DNA from: Pogonophryne albipinna
Lineage: Eukaryota > Chordata > Actinopteri > Perciformes > Artedidraconidae
NCBI GenBank assembly: GCA_028583405.1
Contig: CM053256.1
Coordinates: 7,151,527 to 7,215,526, forward strand
DNA: 64,000 bases
Reading direction: 5' to 3'
Positions 26,346 through 41,061 of the stretch are shown in pieces. Under the pieces are notes generated by a model. The model saw only the letters and a program-made list of their open reading frames with translations, made no database searches and was not told where the DNA came from. A program made the translations under genes and the position numbers. Each line of letters opens with the position of its first letter. Within the stretch, counting starts at the first letter, position 1.

Positions 26346-27020
26346 GACCGACTGACCGGTATTGTTGAAAACACATTGTCTTTTGTATGTTAATCCCAGA
26401 GTTTAGCTGTTATCTGTAGGGTCTACTTTCTTTCTAACTGAGACATTGAGGAATCAATCAATTTCCCTTCATGAATCTTTGGTTTTAACTTCTCCCCAAG
26501 GAGATAATAAATATACCCCAAACGCAAAAGAGAATGTGTTTCAGAACACGGGGGAGGAATACCAATATTTGAACTAACTCCCTGTTGTCATTTGTTCTTC
26601 TTTTGTTTTCTAAAGCCTTATATTCCAGGCAAGTTGTTACATGTATATGTGACTGCTCTTATGTAAATGTCCTTAACAAGTCTATTGTAAGTCAAAACCA
26701 TGTGGCTGTCGGAGTGGGAAGGTGGCAAAAACATGTTTAAGAACTTACAGTAAATGTATATACATTTACAGAATTGTCCGCAACTACGAGGCTTTGGAAC
26801 TGTGTAAGAAATGATAAGAAATTAAGCCTTCAGAAATCAATCAACTCAGCAAACTGGATTTGAGAAAGTAACGCTTGTAGGTCGATTGCTTATTGAGGTG
26901 CAGACCCACTTTTCAGAGCCTATGGGGATGCTTCTTGGATTCCGATTTGACAACAGTAGGGAGGTGGGAGGTGTTGGACAGAGAACATGGATATCAGAGC
27001 CAAGCTTCATTCAAAGCTCT

Positions 27021-27065
27021 CACACACACACACATGTATGCACACACACATACACATGCACACAG
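27021..27065 (+). repeat. imperfect CA-rich repeat
   Basis: CA dinucleotides interrupted by TGTATG and TACACATG units. It is short and degenerate. Confidence 0.85.
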
Positions 27066-30000
27066 CAGGTGTATGGCAAAGCAGACTGTGATCATGCCAC
27101 CACATTGACCCACCGCCTTCTGTTAGCTCTTTTCATGCTTGCCTTCATTTCATGCCATGCTGAAGTGTATGATGAAAACAGAGAAAGGAAGGTGAAATCA
27201 GGGTGAATCCTTTGTATTTCATTATGACGCCTCACAATTAAAACATCCAACTTTTTATTATTATTATTGCTGTTGCTTTTGATAGTTTTTCCTTTTCTTT
27301 GCAAACATCTTCCTGACATTCTGGGTATATCTGAGTGAATCTTATTTAACTTGGCCTGAATTGCTCCCATCAGTAAAATAGGTCATACAGTATGTATCCA
27401 AACAGATGCTATATGTTAACCAAATACATTACTGTATTTTTAAGATCCCACACACCTGTTTTTTAAAACTAGCGAACCGAACCAGAGGACAGATGTATTT
27501 GCATGCAGAAAGGGTGCGCAGTGACAAGAGTGAACCTTCAACAACCCTCCTCATCTGTTCTCTGCCAAAACACACAGTGTAATTTATTTATCCTGGAGAC
27601 TAAGGTCATGTAGCGATATCTGCAGATCCCGTGGGTTATTCCCTTATAATGACTTTTTTTGGGCAGGACAGTTCACACAGAGTTAACTGTGCTCCGTCGA
27701 GAGGAGTTTCTGCTGCTCGTGCTCAGCAGAGTAATGAGACATTTCGAGCCATCCCAGCTACCAAATTGACAGCGTCACTGACTGGTGGTCCGCTGGGGGG
27801 TCTTGTTAGGATGTTGAGATATAATTGCACGACATGTTGGCAGTGGGGGACATAAAGAGAAAGGGCAAAAAAAAAAGGACACTTTTTAGCATTCTCACAG
27901 TTGAGTTTGAATGGTTAGGCCATATTTTTATTTGTCATGCTATAGACATCAATCATTTGAACACAACACTAGCTTTTCTTACCTCCAAAGAAAAGGCTTG
28001 TTTTAATTCTCTTTCTCATCACTCAAAACAAATTGTGAAGCAGCCGTGGGACAAATGATTGATTACTATAAAACCAGTCAGACTCGCTCACTACCCCAGT
28101 TGTGTGAAGATCCTCAGAGCCAAGAATAGATCTGAAGACTGACAGCTGCCTCTCCCACAGGACGCCAGCCTCTTGCTTGTGCTAATTTGTGCCAATGCCT
28201 ACGCATGTGGAGGTGTGAGCATGTAATACCACAGAGGTTTGGGCACACTTCTCAGAATCACTCAGTTGGCCTTGATTGAGTGGAAGGAATAGGTTTCTGG
28301 TGCAACTGCAGTTCATACGCATTAGTTTACCTCGCAGAATGCGTCTCTGTATGTATGTCGTGTTTAATTTAGCGTACAGTATAGAAGCCTTTGTTCTGAC
28401 GCACTATATTTGCATAAAAAACTTTTGAACATGAGACTGCCCCTCTGAATACAGTAGTACATTCTCCGTGGGGGATCCCGCAAATAAAGACACTGCCAGC
28501 TCAATGTCAACTCTGTAACTATGGAAAAAACCTCTGAATAATTCAACGGGGCTGCTGTATGCTTCCTATGTGCCAAGGAATAACAGTGATACTGCACGCT
28601 GGCATCCCTGCGAAGTAACACAAAAGCACAGGGGTATGGAGCTTTGACGTTGTGTCTACCTTTAACAAAAGTGGTGGCTGTCAAACTGCGGAGGCCTTTT
28701 CCAAGAAGGGGTGAATTTGATCCTGTGCATACCTGAACGATTCTGCCAGATGAAGGCGGATACAACAAGCTACTGTGAACATTAGCTTTCAGAAATAAGC
28801 TTTTTCTCTCCGTCAATTCAATTCATGGAAGCTCGAGCAGTGCCCTTTCTCGCTAAGTTGCAGCGGTATGTAGTGGATAACCTTGCTAGCAGTGCTGTTT
28901 CTGTTTTTGTACCAGTGCAGAGCCGCTAAAACTGAAACAGGTTACGGGCGGGCAGGTGGCCAGATCGATCCTTCCCACCAGACATCCGACTGACAAGAGG
29001 CGTTGCACCTAATGAAATCATGAGGCAGGAATGAACACGGGGAGAAAGATGCCACCTGTGCGCCACACAAATAGCTTGGGTGTCGAGTGGAAGTGATGAA
29101 GCTGTGATCCGAGTCTCAGTATGAAGCCGAGATATGACCCCCCCCCTCACACCCTCACCACTTGTTAATTGGCTAGATGGGGTAGATTATAGAGCCCTTG
29201 GGAGAGGGTTGCTAGGATATTGATGTCTCATGATGGACATTGCTTTTGTCAATTCTTGCCTCCAGTCCATACTGTATTTTCTTGACATTGATGCTAATTT
29301 TTTTTTTTTTTCTATTTTCTGTCAGGAGCTTTGAATTTAAAGACATTATTAAATATAATGTTAAAAGACAATAGCAACCAATGAGAAATCAGCATACAAC
29401 CTCTGTTAGCTAAGCATCATTTGTGAAGTGTAAAAAATCAATAGCTGATAGTTCTGTAAAAATAATATCGTGACTTGTAGTGAACTGAGAATTATCATGT
29501 TCCTTTAAAAAGGAGATCTTCTAAAAAGCTCCCCGAAGACATAATTTACTCGAGCTAACGGATTGACTAGAGGGCAAATCAATAACAGCAAGCAACTGTT
29601 TGTGCACTTTAGCAGAAGCATAAATCTCCGTCCAACAACATGAAGTGCCGATGCTGTCGGAACTACTCGACTGCATGAGTGGTGGGGAAGCTGCCACGGC
29701 TTCCATATGGCAAATATTGCCATGAGCTTAGACACATACACTTACTGTAGGCCAGGGCAAAATGGATTGGCTGTGAATATGTTCTAATGTTTACTGTTAG
29801 CATTAATACAAAGAGACACTGCCAGTGAGTGAAGGGTCAAACAAAAAAAGTGATCAGAAGCACTTCAATTAGTGATAAAACAAGTAGAGAAGGCCAACAT
29901 CGCATGCAAATATGCAACATCTTTTAAGGTTACAGTTTGTCCTCATGCATTATTTTGGGCCATTGTTCATTCGTTTAATGTTTTTTTAATCTTTCTCCTG

Positions 30001-30082
30001 TAAATGATAAATCCCTTCAGTGGATACAACCATTACCATTTGCAGAATGTACCAATGTTTTGTCTCATTTAACCAATATTGG

Positions 30083-30190
30083 ACTTAGACATAGACATAC
30101 TTTATTGTCATTTCAACAAGACAGAGAGCGTACTATTAAAACGACATTGTGTTGTACTAGCTTACAGGGACAGGACAATATAAAACTTGC
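30083..30190 (-). mobile_element. LINE 3' tail, minus strand
   Basis: On the minus strand the sequence reads TGACAATAAAGTATGTCTAT then GTCTAAGTCC, the familiar 'acaataaag' plus short tail repeat that ends CR1/Rex1-type fish LINEs. Nothing of the coding region is present. Confidence 0.55.
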
Positions 30191-31168
30191 TAAAATTGTA
30201 CATATAAATATCATGTACTATAATATATATTGGGGTTGCTGAATGACATCTTTGTCACATGTTGCAGATATTTGTGGGCTTTCAGAACTCACCACACAGC
30301 CTGCTCTGTTTTAGAGGGAAAACTTTTCATAAAAGTTGAAGATTTGAGTCACTTTCAAACCCTTTTTCCAGCTCAGACTGTCAACAGCTGAGTGCTGCAG
30401 GAAGGTGTCATGAATAAGCTTCCATTTCTTTCTCAAGTGAGCAGATCAACAGAGACAGAGGGAGGGCTATTTTTGCTCCTGAAATTTACATGGAAATATT
30501 TCATGATTTTTCTTTACTGCTGACATATTGCTTGTGAAGGTAACAAGATTGTAATACTTTATCAATCAATAGGCACATCCATGTGGGAATGGAACCCCTT
30601 AAAAATGTCCATACAAAAATAGATACATAATAAAAACATACACATACAATATACATCATCACTATAAGTATAGACATTATCGTTTATAATTTACAATGAT
30701 TTATTATTACTGTAAAGCCAATAGCCCTCTCTGACAAAAACAGCAGATGAAGTATGACACTTTCCTCCAGCACACAGTGTTTTGAAGGGTTAGTTTGGAT
30801 TCTAACAATAACACCAACAAACCAACCGATTGAGGCAGCTTTAGCACAGCAATGTTCTGCAATGTATAATTACTGTGTTTATCAAAAGGAGTCTGGGGGC
30901 TTTAAAGAGAACGATCTAACAGCTGAAGGGCAAAGGTAAAGCGGTGAAAATATTCTAAATATAGTGTACACTGATATTGATTCTCTTATAGGTGGGATGT
31001 TTGTTTAGGTGGCTTAAGAAAGTATAGCTGTTACCTGTACCTGGCTTATCTTCTTTGATATTCTACTTGTCTCCGGGGGGCCTTACCTCCATTTACTGAA
31101 TATCCAATGAGTAAGTGCTTTCAAATTCTGATATATCGCTTTAACGAGAGAAGGAGGTCCAAGGTGAG

Positions 31169-31300
<132 letters not shown>

Positions 31301-31421
31301 GCTATGATCGCAACAGGAGGTGTGAGCTGTAAAAACTGCCACCCTCCTTCTAAAGGTGCAGAGATAAATGAGCACACAACTCTCTGTTTCTGCCCTTTGA
31401 TTTCACTTCTGTGCTGCTCCA

Positions 31422-31546
<125 letters not shown>

Positions 31547-34500
31547 GGAGTCTCTGAGCATCTCACTCTCCCACACACACAGATACACAAACACACGGGC
31601 AGAAAGGGGACGGCAGCTTTGAGGATGCGCACTTCTTCGGGCAATTAAAACATGCATGCAGATACTTTCTCTTGTGCACACACACTCGAGCACACACACA
31701 TATCCAAAATGCTACCTTACATGGATTTGGATCTAGAGAAAACAATCAAGGAGAACACTTGAACCAGATTTGTATGTGCAGCTTGACACACCATCATCTC
31801 CAATAAGCACATACATCTCTTCCCCTTACTCCCTTTCTGTCATTTGTCCTCAGTTTGCGACAGCAGGGAGATCTAACACTTCAGAGTCCATGTAAGTGGA
31901 GACAACACAATCAGATTAAACACATACAAGATAATGGCTTCTCTGTAACTGTGATTGAACAAGCCGCCTGGGGAGCCAATCATTTCTCCTAACTCAAACC
32001 GGAAAAGACTGTGCTATGACTCGTCTATTTGAGACACCTTGTTCGCTTCCTTGATCCAGTTGTAACATCTGGATTGTGACACACAGAGGTTTAATCAGGG
32101 GCAAGCAGCAGGACAGGAGGAGAGAGTGCCGAACCCATTAAATATGGATTAGAGTGGTAATCGCTTGAGAGTGGGACATGAGGGCAGAGGGCTGTGGGAG
32201 GACGGCCAGGTGGACGAGCTGGTCTGACATGGACCGCAACAGGGGCAAAGAGAGAGAGAGGGAGATAAAGTCAGCATGGATGTGGCAGCAGTGCCCTTAA
32301 AATGCAGGCTTAGTGTTAGCATGTAGAGGGCTACAAGCTAGTTTATTGCTCCATCTGTTCAAGAGCAAATAATGGTAGCAAAGGGGTGATAAAGGAAAAT
32401 GAACACAGCATCTGAGCACTGATAGCAGCAGGAACGAGTGGGTGCTTGGGATTTGTTTGTTTGTGTCTGTGTACATGTTGCCCACGAAGGGCATTGGCTG
32501 TGACAACACTGTGTAATCTGTGAATAAATGTGGGTTAATGATGCTGCAGGCCAGATGTGCCTCACTCACATGTCGGACCCTGTGCGGATGTTACTGGAAA
32601 GTGAAAGTCTACACCATGGCTGCATATTTTAACAGTGACTGCTAAATATGCAAATTCTGTCCGTGATAACACACGATGAGAAAGTGGCATCTAATGACCC
32701 ATTAAAATAGCAGCATGCTGTGATTTAAATATGGATTCCCTTTTTCTACAGAAAACATATTTGTAATAAAGGGAATTGTACCTCCGTTTAGGTGTTTCAG
32801 TGCCGAGGGTAATTGTAGTCCATTGAAGAAATGAATTCCCCACTAGGTGCTATATTGGCAGAGAAAGCTAATTACTCGGGCTTGCAGAACGCTGCCCGTA
32901 AAATTAGGGCTTGCTTTTTCCATGTGAGGATTTGTAGCATTTTTTGTTGTATGCCATTGTCATTTACCTGAACATCCATGGTTGAAAAACAAGGAATTAG
33001 AAGATGCCAACGTGGATTTGTGCTTGGATGTTGTTTGAATACAGCAAAAGTTGAGACAGATTCAACAAAGAAATTGAAATGATTTTTTTTCTTGCCAGAT
33101 CCTTAGCGTCAGGATGCTGACAGAAAACACAACTTTAATTTTTCCACGATTATCCTTCAGCTTCAAATCTAACACATAAAATACTTGAATCACAGCTTGG
33201 AAGTAGGTTTGTGAAATCAAGAGACACATTTCATCTGAAATTCATCTGCTTTTGGGTGTGAAAAGCTTCTCTGAAGAATTTCGATATATATATATACTAC
33301 ATTTGATATGAAAGAGAGTCTTTGCTAGGTTTGGCAAACGCTGCCCTGGTTTGGCCACCGGTGAATAACGCTGGAAGCAGAGTCCTCAGCAGAGTTGCAT
33401 TTTGTAGACGAGACCCTCAACAGAACGATCTTCACTCAAAAGAGGCTGTTTCAAAGGCACCCCAGTAGGTGGAGGATCAAAGCAACTCCATAGCTGCCCT
33501 GGACCATCATCTTTAACACTTTGTTCTGCAACACTTCCCCCATACTCAGCAATGACATTGAGCAAAGGAATTTGAAGGTATGATTGAGCTGCTTTGATAC
33601 AGGATTTGGAGAGAGCCTAAAGAAAACCCATTTTTGTGTTAAGATAAGAGGAAACCGGCGCTTTGAACTATTATGTTGCATATTCTCCAGCTGATCTTGC
33701 TGTATTTACTGCTAGCCTGATACCTACAGTGGAAATAAAACTCTAGATGTTATATGCTAGATTGAAATGACAGAGAGACGATCAAACTTGACTCGTATGA
33801 AACAGTTTTGCCTCAAAGGCTAACATGGTGTCTTTGAAAGATGTTTGATGGTGGCGGCTTAAAAGTCAGCCATGTCGTTTGACAAGCAGACTTTGACAGA
33901 CATATCAGGGTATACCGGCAATATCAAGGATATATTGAACCTGACAGATGGAAAGACGTTTTAGACAAAATTGAAGAGTGCTCTTCCTACTCGTCCTTAA
34001 AGTCTTGTTGGAAAACGCTGCTGCTCGCAATATATGATGAGCGTTAATAAAGAGAGGAGCTCTGACTTGATCAATCATAGCATTTGGCGGCAGAGCAGCA
34101 GAGCACACAGAGGGAAGTCTGATTATTTCCACCCCTAGAGTCTGATGCTCCATCCTGAGAGGCTGTATTCATTTTAACAGTGTGTCACTGTTGTCTCTGC
34201 AGCTCTCTTCCTCTTTCACACCAATTCCATCATCTCTATTCTCTCTTCCCCTCTCATATTCCTCCCACTTTGCCTCTATACACAACAATATCCCAATGTG
34301 GTCAACTCATACGTGAGAGGCATCGGCTATTTACACTGAGAAGAGAGCATTATAGTGTCAACACCACACAAGGTTATTACTGTCAATTTCCATACTACAG
34401 GCTATAGAGGATTTGATGATGGCTTTTTCTTCTTTTTATGATGATTGTGCTGCTAAGAGGAAATGACAGCTCTGGGATTGGCTTTTCTAGCCTGAATCTT

Positions 34501-37500
34501 CCTCTGTGTTACTCTCCTCCTGATCCTTGTGCATTTTCTGATTCAGTTTTTTTTCTGGAAGAGATATCCTTTTTTGCTTAGGGAGATTTTATGAGCATTG
34601 AGGATACATTGGTGGAAGGTAAAGTATGCAGTAAAGCCCGATGCCCCCGCCGGCAGGGGCACAACACAACAATATTCACGAGACTGTGTCTCAGGGCTTC
34701 TTAACATTTCACAACCTATTAATGTGTCATACCCACTTAAGGGAAAAAACTCAGCTATCAGAAAATATTAACAATTCTTAGCTAAACAAAACACAAGGCT
34801 AATACCAAGCCTCTGAATTAGCACTAAGCGAAAAAATGCTAACGCACTTAGCACAGAACTCAAGGTAGAGATATGTTATACTCCATGCGATCTGCACAAA
34901 CTAGATATCATATGAAAGCTGAGATTCCACAGATTCCAATGTAATAAGTATCACCACTGTACGATCAGAACTCACGGCAGCATAAGCCAGCAAAGACAAC
35001 ACACAACTTCACTTTACGGGGCCAAAACGGCAAATATGTCTTACCTTTGCTGTTTTCTGATCAAAAGTTGTGTTCAAGAGCATTAAAACACATATAAACG
35101 CTGCTGAAGGTTAATCCAATGTCTCTGTGTCACTTTGAAATGATTACTGATAATCCATCATCATATTTATGTCAATATACTGAGTTTTCATATAGAGTGT
35201 ATGAGAGCTTCCGGTTTTGGGCATGCTGGCTGCGCATCACTCTCATTCACCAATGGGTAATGTTTAGATGGATTTTAGGAACCTCCCCTCGATTCTATTG
35301 GCTCTAACGGTTCAAAAGAGGTGTCAATCACCAAAATCGACCGATGGGTTCCAGAGATATGGCAAATCAACCCAAATGACCCCAGAGGTGTTTTTTTTTT
35401 CTAAACCTCTCTAAAAAGATCAAATTTCACTTGTTTTGCATCAATCTTGATACAGGGTACTTATTATATGTTATAGTTTGGATTCCTAAAGGTTTGTGTC
35501 TATTATCCCATCATTCAAGGGTGGTTTTCACTATAAGTCATGTTTTTTTTTGGACGGACACAATAATTTACATTTCTTTACTATGTTCAATCTGAATTTA
35601 CTTTAAAATAAAAACATCTATATTGATTCTGACTTCTCTACATCCAACTCACAGGTTTATCATTGCTTTGAGAAAAAAGATTATTAATTTACCCCTTTTA
35701 GAAGTGAAGATATAGTCATTTGTTCTGGGAATGTCATTTTTTAGCCTGAGACCTGAAAAACAGGCTCAGGGCTTAACAGCTTCAAGATGGCAAAGTCCCT
35801 TAAGGCAACTTTGTGATATTGGGCTGAATAAAAATAAATTGACATGACCTGATTCGTATCCATCGAGGCCAAAGCTAGACCAATGGCAACCCGACAGAAG
35901 AACGCTACAAGCAGAGCAAAAAGAAAAATAATCCTACTCATATTTCACTATTTAAGAAAAACAACCAATAATATTTCCGAAATATGTTGATGTTCAATAT
36001 AAGATAATGAGGTTAAGGTACAGTGACTGAAATGTGAATTAACCAGCTTAGTGTCAACCTACAAATCTCATGTCACACTGACTACTACTTAAGTTGAGTG
36101 CTCCAATTAAAAGATGGCAACCACATGTCTTCATCATAAAGCAGATGATAGGTTAATTATTGTTTTTTTTCACATACCATGGCTATACTTATTTGGATCC
36201 TATAAAGCAGTATGATTCTCCTAAGATGTGATCCATTAGGGAACATGTTAGTGTGTCAGATTAGGTGCCTTATAGCTTAGGACTTTGAGAGGCTGCACCT
36301 TCTAAGTATTTGTTTGTGGTTCTAATAAACCTAACTTCAAAAAGATCTAACACTCAATATCAAAAGGTAAAAAGGTAGCACACACACAGATCTTCACGGC
36401 AAAATATATTTATCATCATTTTACCTATCCACCACCAAGCCATCTGAACGAATGTTAAAATGTTTTTGACCTGGCCAGAATAATTTTTTGAACCAGAGAT
36501 TAGTCTACTTTGTCCAAATGTCTGCGAGCTACCTCTTAAACTATTCAACACTGGAACTCTACAGGCTTATTCTATTTTCTGTGCACAATTTTCCCTGTCC
36601 TGAGAGGAGTAATAGAGACGACTCAAATGCATTGTAGCACTGAGTCAAACATACATAAATATATTTATTTTAATTAAACTAAACTACGAGTGTTGGCATC
36701 TACAGCATCCTACATTACTGTAAACAGCACAGTCACCATTGTACATATCCTTCCTGTTTGAGTGTTGTTTACAAATCTCTCCTCACCATTATTCTTTGTA
36801 AAAATGCAGTAACAGAAAACTGTCATTTATCATGAGGAGACATTATGGCAACATACCTCACATAACATTCATTGTCAATCCAAGGAGCAGTTTGAGATAT
36901 TCATGGAGTGCAGTGAAACAGAAAGATGTAGAGGTCAGAGGGGTGGGTGGGAGTAGATGAGTTTGGGTCCTGACTCATAATCGTATAGTCGGCATTGATA
37001 TTGTCGTTACAATTCACCATGGTCATGTTTTCTTCAGTACAAGGTTCACTACAGTTGTCACATGTTGATGGTGGGTGTAATCACACCTTCTCTCAGTACT
37101 TGCTGTGAAGTGATCCCTTACTAACATGACTACATCTAAAAGAAGATGGTGGACAAATCCACAGTGCTCGTTAAGCCATGGTAAAAGTTATATTTCCATC
37201 AGATGGATTTCTCGTTGAGCTGTACAAGATTATACTGCAGTAACATACTAGATGTGTGTACAAAGGCTGTACAAAACACTTGTTTTGGCTAAATTAGACT
37301 GTTAAAGCTTTGATTTAGGTTCAGACATATAACATATCTATTGAAGCAACTTTATATTTATACTCCACATTACTCTGTTCGTATAAGTCAAGGCTACCTT
37401 TGTTAGAAACTGGTAGGACAGGAAGACGGAAGTTGGGTAATTCCTACTGAAGTCAAAGTGCAGCAGAACCTCTGTAATTGTAGAAGTGTGGACAATCTAA

Positions 37501-37942
37501 GGAAAAACAAGGGAACGAGCAATGTCCTTTCTTTCCTCCACTGCTTTGCTTACTGCAAATCATCCAAGGATAATTCACTTTCTCTCTCTTTCTCACTGTC
37601 TCTGTTCATCCACTACTCCTTCACTTCCTCCTCATCTGCATTCTCCCACCACGTAAACTGCAAAGTGCTGCAGGGTCTTTAGCTACAGTTTTTACTCACA
37701 AGGGACTCGACAGTCAACGAGAAATGCTGTAAGCGTGTACGGGCGGGCCCTAATGATATTAATCCTCTGTAAATTAACAGTGGACCAAGGCAAGATTTCA
37801 TCAGAAATTAAATATTGTTCAAGAGGCGTGAAGAGCTGACCCATTGCTGCTGGTGCTACTTACACAGCTCCCACGCTGGCTACTCCTGCTGTGATTTAGA
37901 CATCTTTTTGGTGGGCCGCAGTACTTATTTATGATTCTAAGT

Positions 37943-39534
37943 CAGGGGTCTCCAACCTTTCTCCACCTGAGAGCTACTTTGAAAAAATGAAAGTGGCCAA
38001 GAGCTACTTGCATCGCATCGCTTACATGTATTCACATAGCACTCATCAGTTGAATTAAGCTACTTTTGTGTGAAATTGCAATACCTAAAGATTATCTAAA
38101 ATCTTAACTTCACATCAAGGTCAGAGAAAACGACAATTTCTCACATATTAATATGGACAACATAGTAAATACATTGCCTTAATCACCACCTTGCAAGCAT
38201 CTTATGGCACGTGTAAAATAAGTGCATTCACTCTTTTTTACAGTTAGTGAGATGGCACTGCATGGAGTCCACCATAGAGGGGTCTGCTGGACCCACTTAG
38301 GTTCACTCTAATAGTCATTTACATGTTCATCAGTCGGTCTTGTTCTGTATTTAGATTTCATGACATTCATATTAGAAAAAGCTGCTTCACAAAGGGATGT
38401 AGAGCCAAATAAAGCAGACATGTTCAGTACTGCTTGGTGGATGTTCTTATAGTTTTCTGGGTCTACAAGGCTCCAGAAATGTTGTAAGTTTTGCTGAGAC
38501 TTCAGCTGAACATTATTTTCGAGATTTATAACCTCCATCTCCACAGGATTGACACTGAACAGTGCAGCCATATTTTCTTCTTCTTCGTCTTGACATTAAA
38601 TTATAAACCATAATTAATCAATTGTGTCGGTTTAGCCTCCCTATATCTGTGTGTGACATTTTTCCATCCTCAAAAACAAAAAACTAATACTTCTGCAGTC
38701 TAGCTGCAGCTTCTAGCAACGGTCTTCTGTTAAAGAAAGGACACTGAAGGTCCTGAATGAGGCATCACACACATGACTTAAGTCTGAACACAGCAGACAA
38801 CAGGAGTATTTACAACAGCATTATAAAAACAAAAATAGTGCATGTGGGTGCACACTTACATTCTCTGTCTTACTGTTACATGAATCCCATGAATGTATGA
38901 GATTAAGTTAGCTTCATTATCTCAATCAGTGATTAAGTGAATAATAAAGTTTCTATCAGGTCACTATCAGCCTGTCACTCCTATTAGTAGGCTTGTTATT
39001 TTTCAGGAGGGGGCGGGGTTTGGAGGAACGGAGAGGAGACGGTGATTGCGGAAGCTTTCCTACTGCCTTCACAAACTTTACACACGTATTTATCAACTGA
39101 AAATAGCAAGAGGACATTCATACTCTGCAATCCAAGACTTGATTGAATCCACCAAAAACCTGACATGACGATAACGAGTGTTTTTCAAAAACACAAATCC
39201 CTCCCTGTGTCTCTGAGCCGCAGCGACGCGGACTGATTCAGAGCGGGCCATTCTGCTGCTGGTTCTGGACTGGTGCTGCTGGATAAAGCAGACTGCTCCA
39301 TGTGTGGTGTCGCTGTGCCGCTGTCACATTATGCTCCTTGATCTCTGCGTCACGGACCAATTTTATATTTGTGTGACAGAAACAATTCTAAAATAAAAAC
39401 ACTTTATTGTCCGGCCGCGATCGAAAAATCAAGAGGCAACGTTACTACGCTATAATCGATAATCGAGGGGCGAGCTACTGAAAAGCTGCCCGCGAGCTAC
39501 CGGTAGCTCGCGATCGACGTGTTGGAGACCCCTG
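37943..39534 (-). mobile_element. hAT transposon, internally deleted (Charlie/ZBED-like)
   Basis: The element begins CAGGGGTCTCCAACCTTT and ends, read on the other strand, CAGGGGTCTCCAACACGTCG; the first 14 bp are identical inverted repeats. Flanks TTCTAAGT (37935-37942) and CTCTAAGT (39535-39542) match at 7 of 8 bases, an aged hAT target duplication. The 1592-bp body keeps only the C-terminal part of a transposase on the minus strand. The BED finger and most of the DDE core are missing. It lies in thsd7a intron 1, on the same strand as the gene. Confidence 0.88.
38308..38571 (-). pseudogene. hAT transposase C-terminal remnant (dimerisation domain)
   Basis: This 87-codon frame ends in motifs typical of the hATC dimerisation domain: FWSLVDPENYKNIHQ, then MSALFGSTSLCEAAFSNMN and MKSKYRTRPTDEHVNDY. 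An in-frame stop lies eight codons before the first Met, after an acidic run (DEEEEN) that belongs to the same domain in related elements. A TAG directly follows the final Tyr, where relatives continue. The frame is therefore a truncated, non-functional remnant inside the hAT element. It is not a host gene: the inverted ends and target duplication enclose it. Confidence 0.85.
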
Positions 39535-40910
39535 CTCTAAGTAAAGGGAAGTTTTAAAAAAAGACAGAAATGGAGGATCAATTGAAGTGTGGGTCCAAGC
39601 AAAGACCATATGCCCATGTATGAGTGCACACATGCCAGTTCAGATTGTCCATAATATGTATACAGGGTTCACGTGCAGGCTACAACAGCCGGACTGACCT
39701 ACATGTCATACACATACAGAAGTATACACACACCAGTCCGCTTCAGCTTTAGTCTTATCTGAGAGGAAAAGCCTCTCAAACAGCACCTGCATCAACACGG
39801 CTCACTAAAATTCCCAACTGAAGCCCAGAGTAAGAAAATATGTTCAGGGATGTTGACACTCCCAGATAGAGTGGCCAACTTACTTCACCTGTTTAATGGG
39901 AAACTCTGCTCTGACAATTATCTCAAGATATAGAGGAAATGTCTTCCTTCAGTTCATTCTCAAAAACTCATAATATGAAGTAACGTTAAAAAGGTATAAT
40001 CAGTATGACATGTTGGTACTATTAAGAAAGTTTAAATGTTTGTCTCATGGTAATTTTAGACATCAAGTATGCTAAGGAATATGATGTACTGCACATTTTT
40101 CAGTCTATAGGAAACTGTTATGCTCCATTGCATTGTTGTCTATTGTACTGTTTTGGGAATTCAAAGTAATTTTGTACTGAGTGCTTGGACATCATAATGA
40201 GACAGGATAGTTGAAAATTAGAAACACCGCTTACAGGCTACTGCAGAAACAATATACTGTATAATAAGATTCTGCAAAATTAGGACTTCTACTTTAATAA
40301 CTGAGAACATTTTAGGGCCATTACTTATACAATATTTGAATGACAACATTTTTAATATCAACTGTCCATGCAGTTCTACTGAGGGTGTACATCTTTCAAA
40401 GCAAGTCACAATTATATGCTTGCATTTTTTTATAATTACTGTGAAGGTATTTACGACCGTTAACAAAGTCAATATCAATGAATACAAATGCAACAGTGGT
40501 GCACTGGAGCTCAACAACAAACAGGACTACAAATATCAGGCTCTGCAGGCAAAACTTAATCAATGTCACTATTTGTCCACTGTTGTACTGAGGCTTCTTA
40601 TAGTAGGAGATCAGAGTTATGATCACATGTCTTGTCAAACAATAGGGAAATTACTAAAATTATGAAAAATAGTTTCACAGGCAATCACTCATTGTCCTCA
40701 AACAACCTCAAGAAAACTACTTTGATGAAAACAGACGGTTGAACAACACATAATCAACTGCATGACAGTTTAACATACTCCCATTAAATTGATGTCAGGC
40801 GTGCTCGACAGGTACGGTTGCAGGTAGCAGGGGCAGAGGCGCTGACATATACACAGTCATCATATTATCTCTGTTGCCATGACTACAGCTGTCAGCAGCT
40901 TACAGATGGG

Positions 40911-40936
40911 GCTATGGGGGGATGGGGGGGGGGGGG
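40911..40936 (+). repeat. G-rich run
   Basis: Runs of G, including an uninterrupted stretch of 13 at 40924-40936, in a GGGGCTATGGGGGGATGGG context. It could form G-quadruplex structure on the plus strand. Confidence 0.9.
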
Positions 40937-41014
40937 TGAGAGGGGCAGCGAGAGCCTTGACTGGCAGCTGTGACAGCTAAATAATCGTGTTGGTCGTGCT
41001 TTCATAGAACCACA

Positions 41015-41017
<3 letters not shown>

Positions 41018-41059
<42 letters not shown>
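41018..41059 (+). repeat. (AC)n microsatellite, 42 bp
   Basis: A pure AC array preceded by an imperfect CACACAAACA start. Confidence 0.97.

Positions 41060-41061
<2 letters not shown>

Noticed and set aside
28364..28816. 150-codon open frame on the minus strand in intron 1
   Set aside because: No motif, unlikely composition, and no sign of splice sites or repeats that would explain it. Chance is sufficient.
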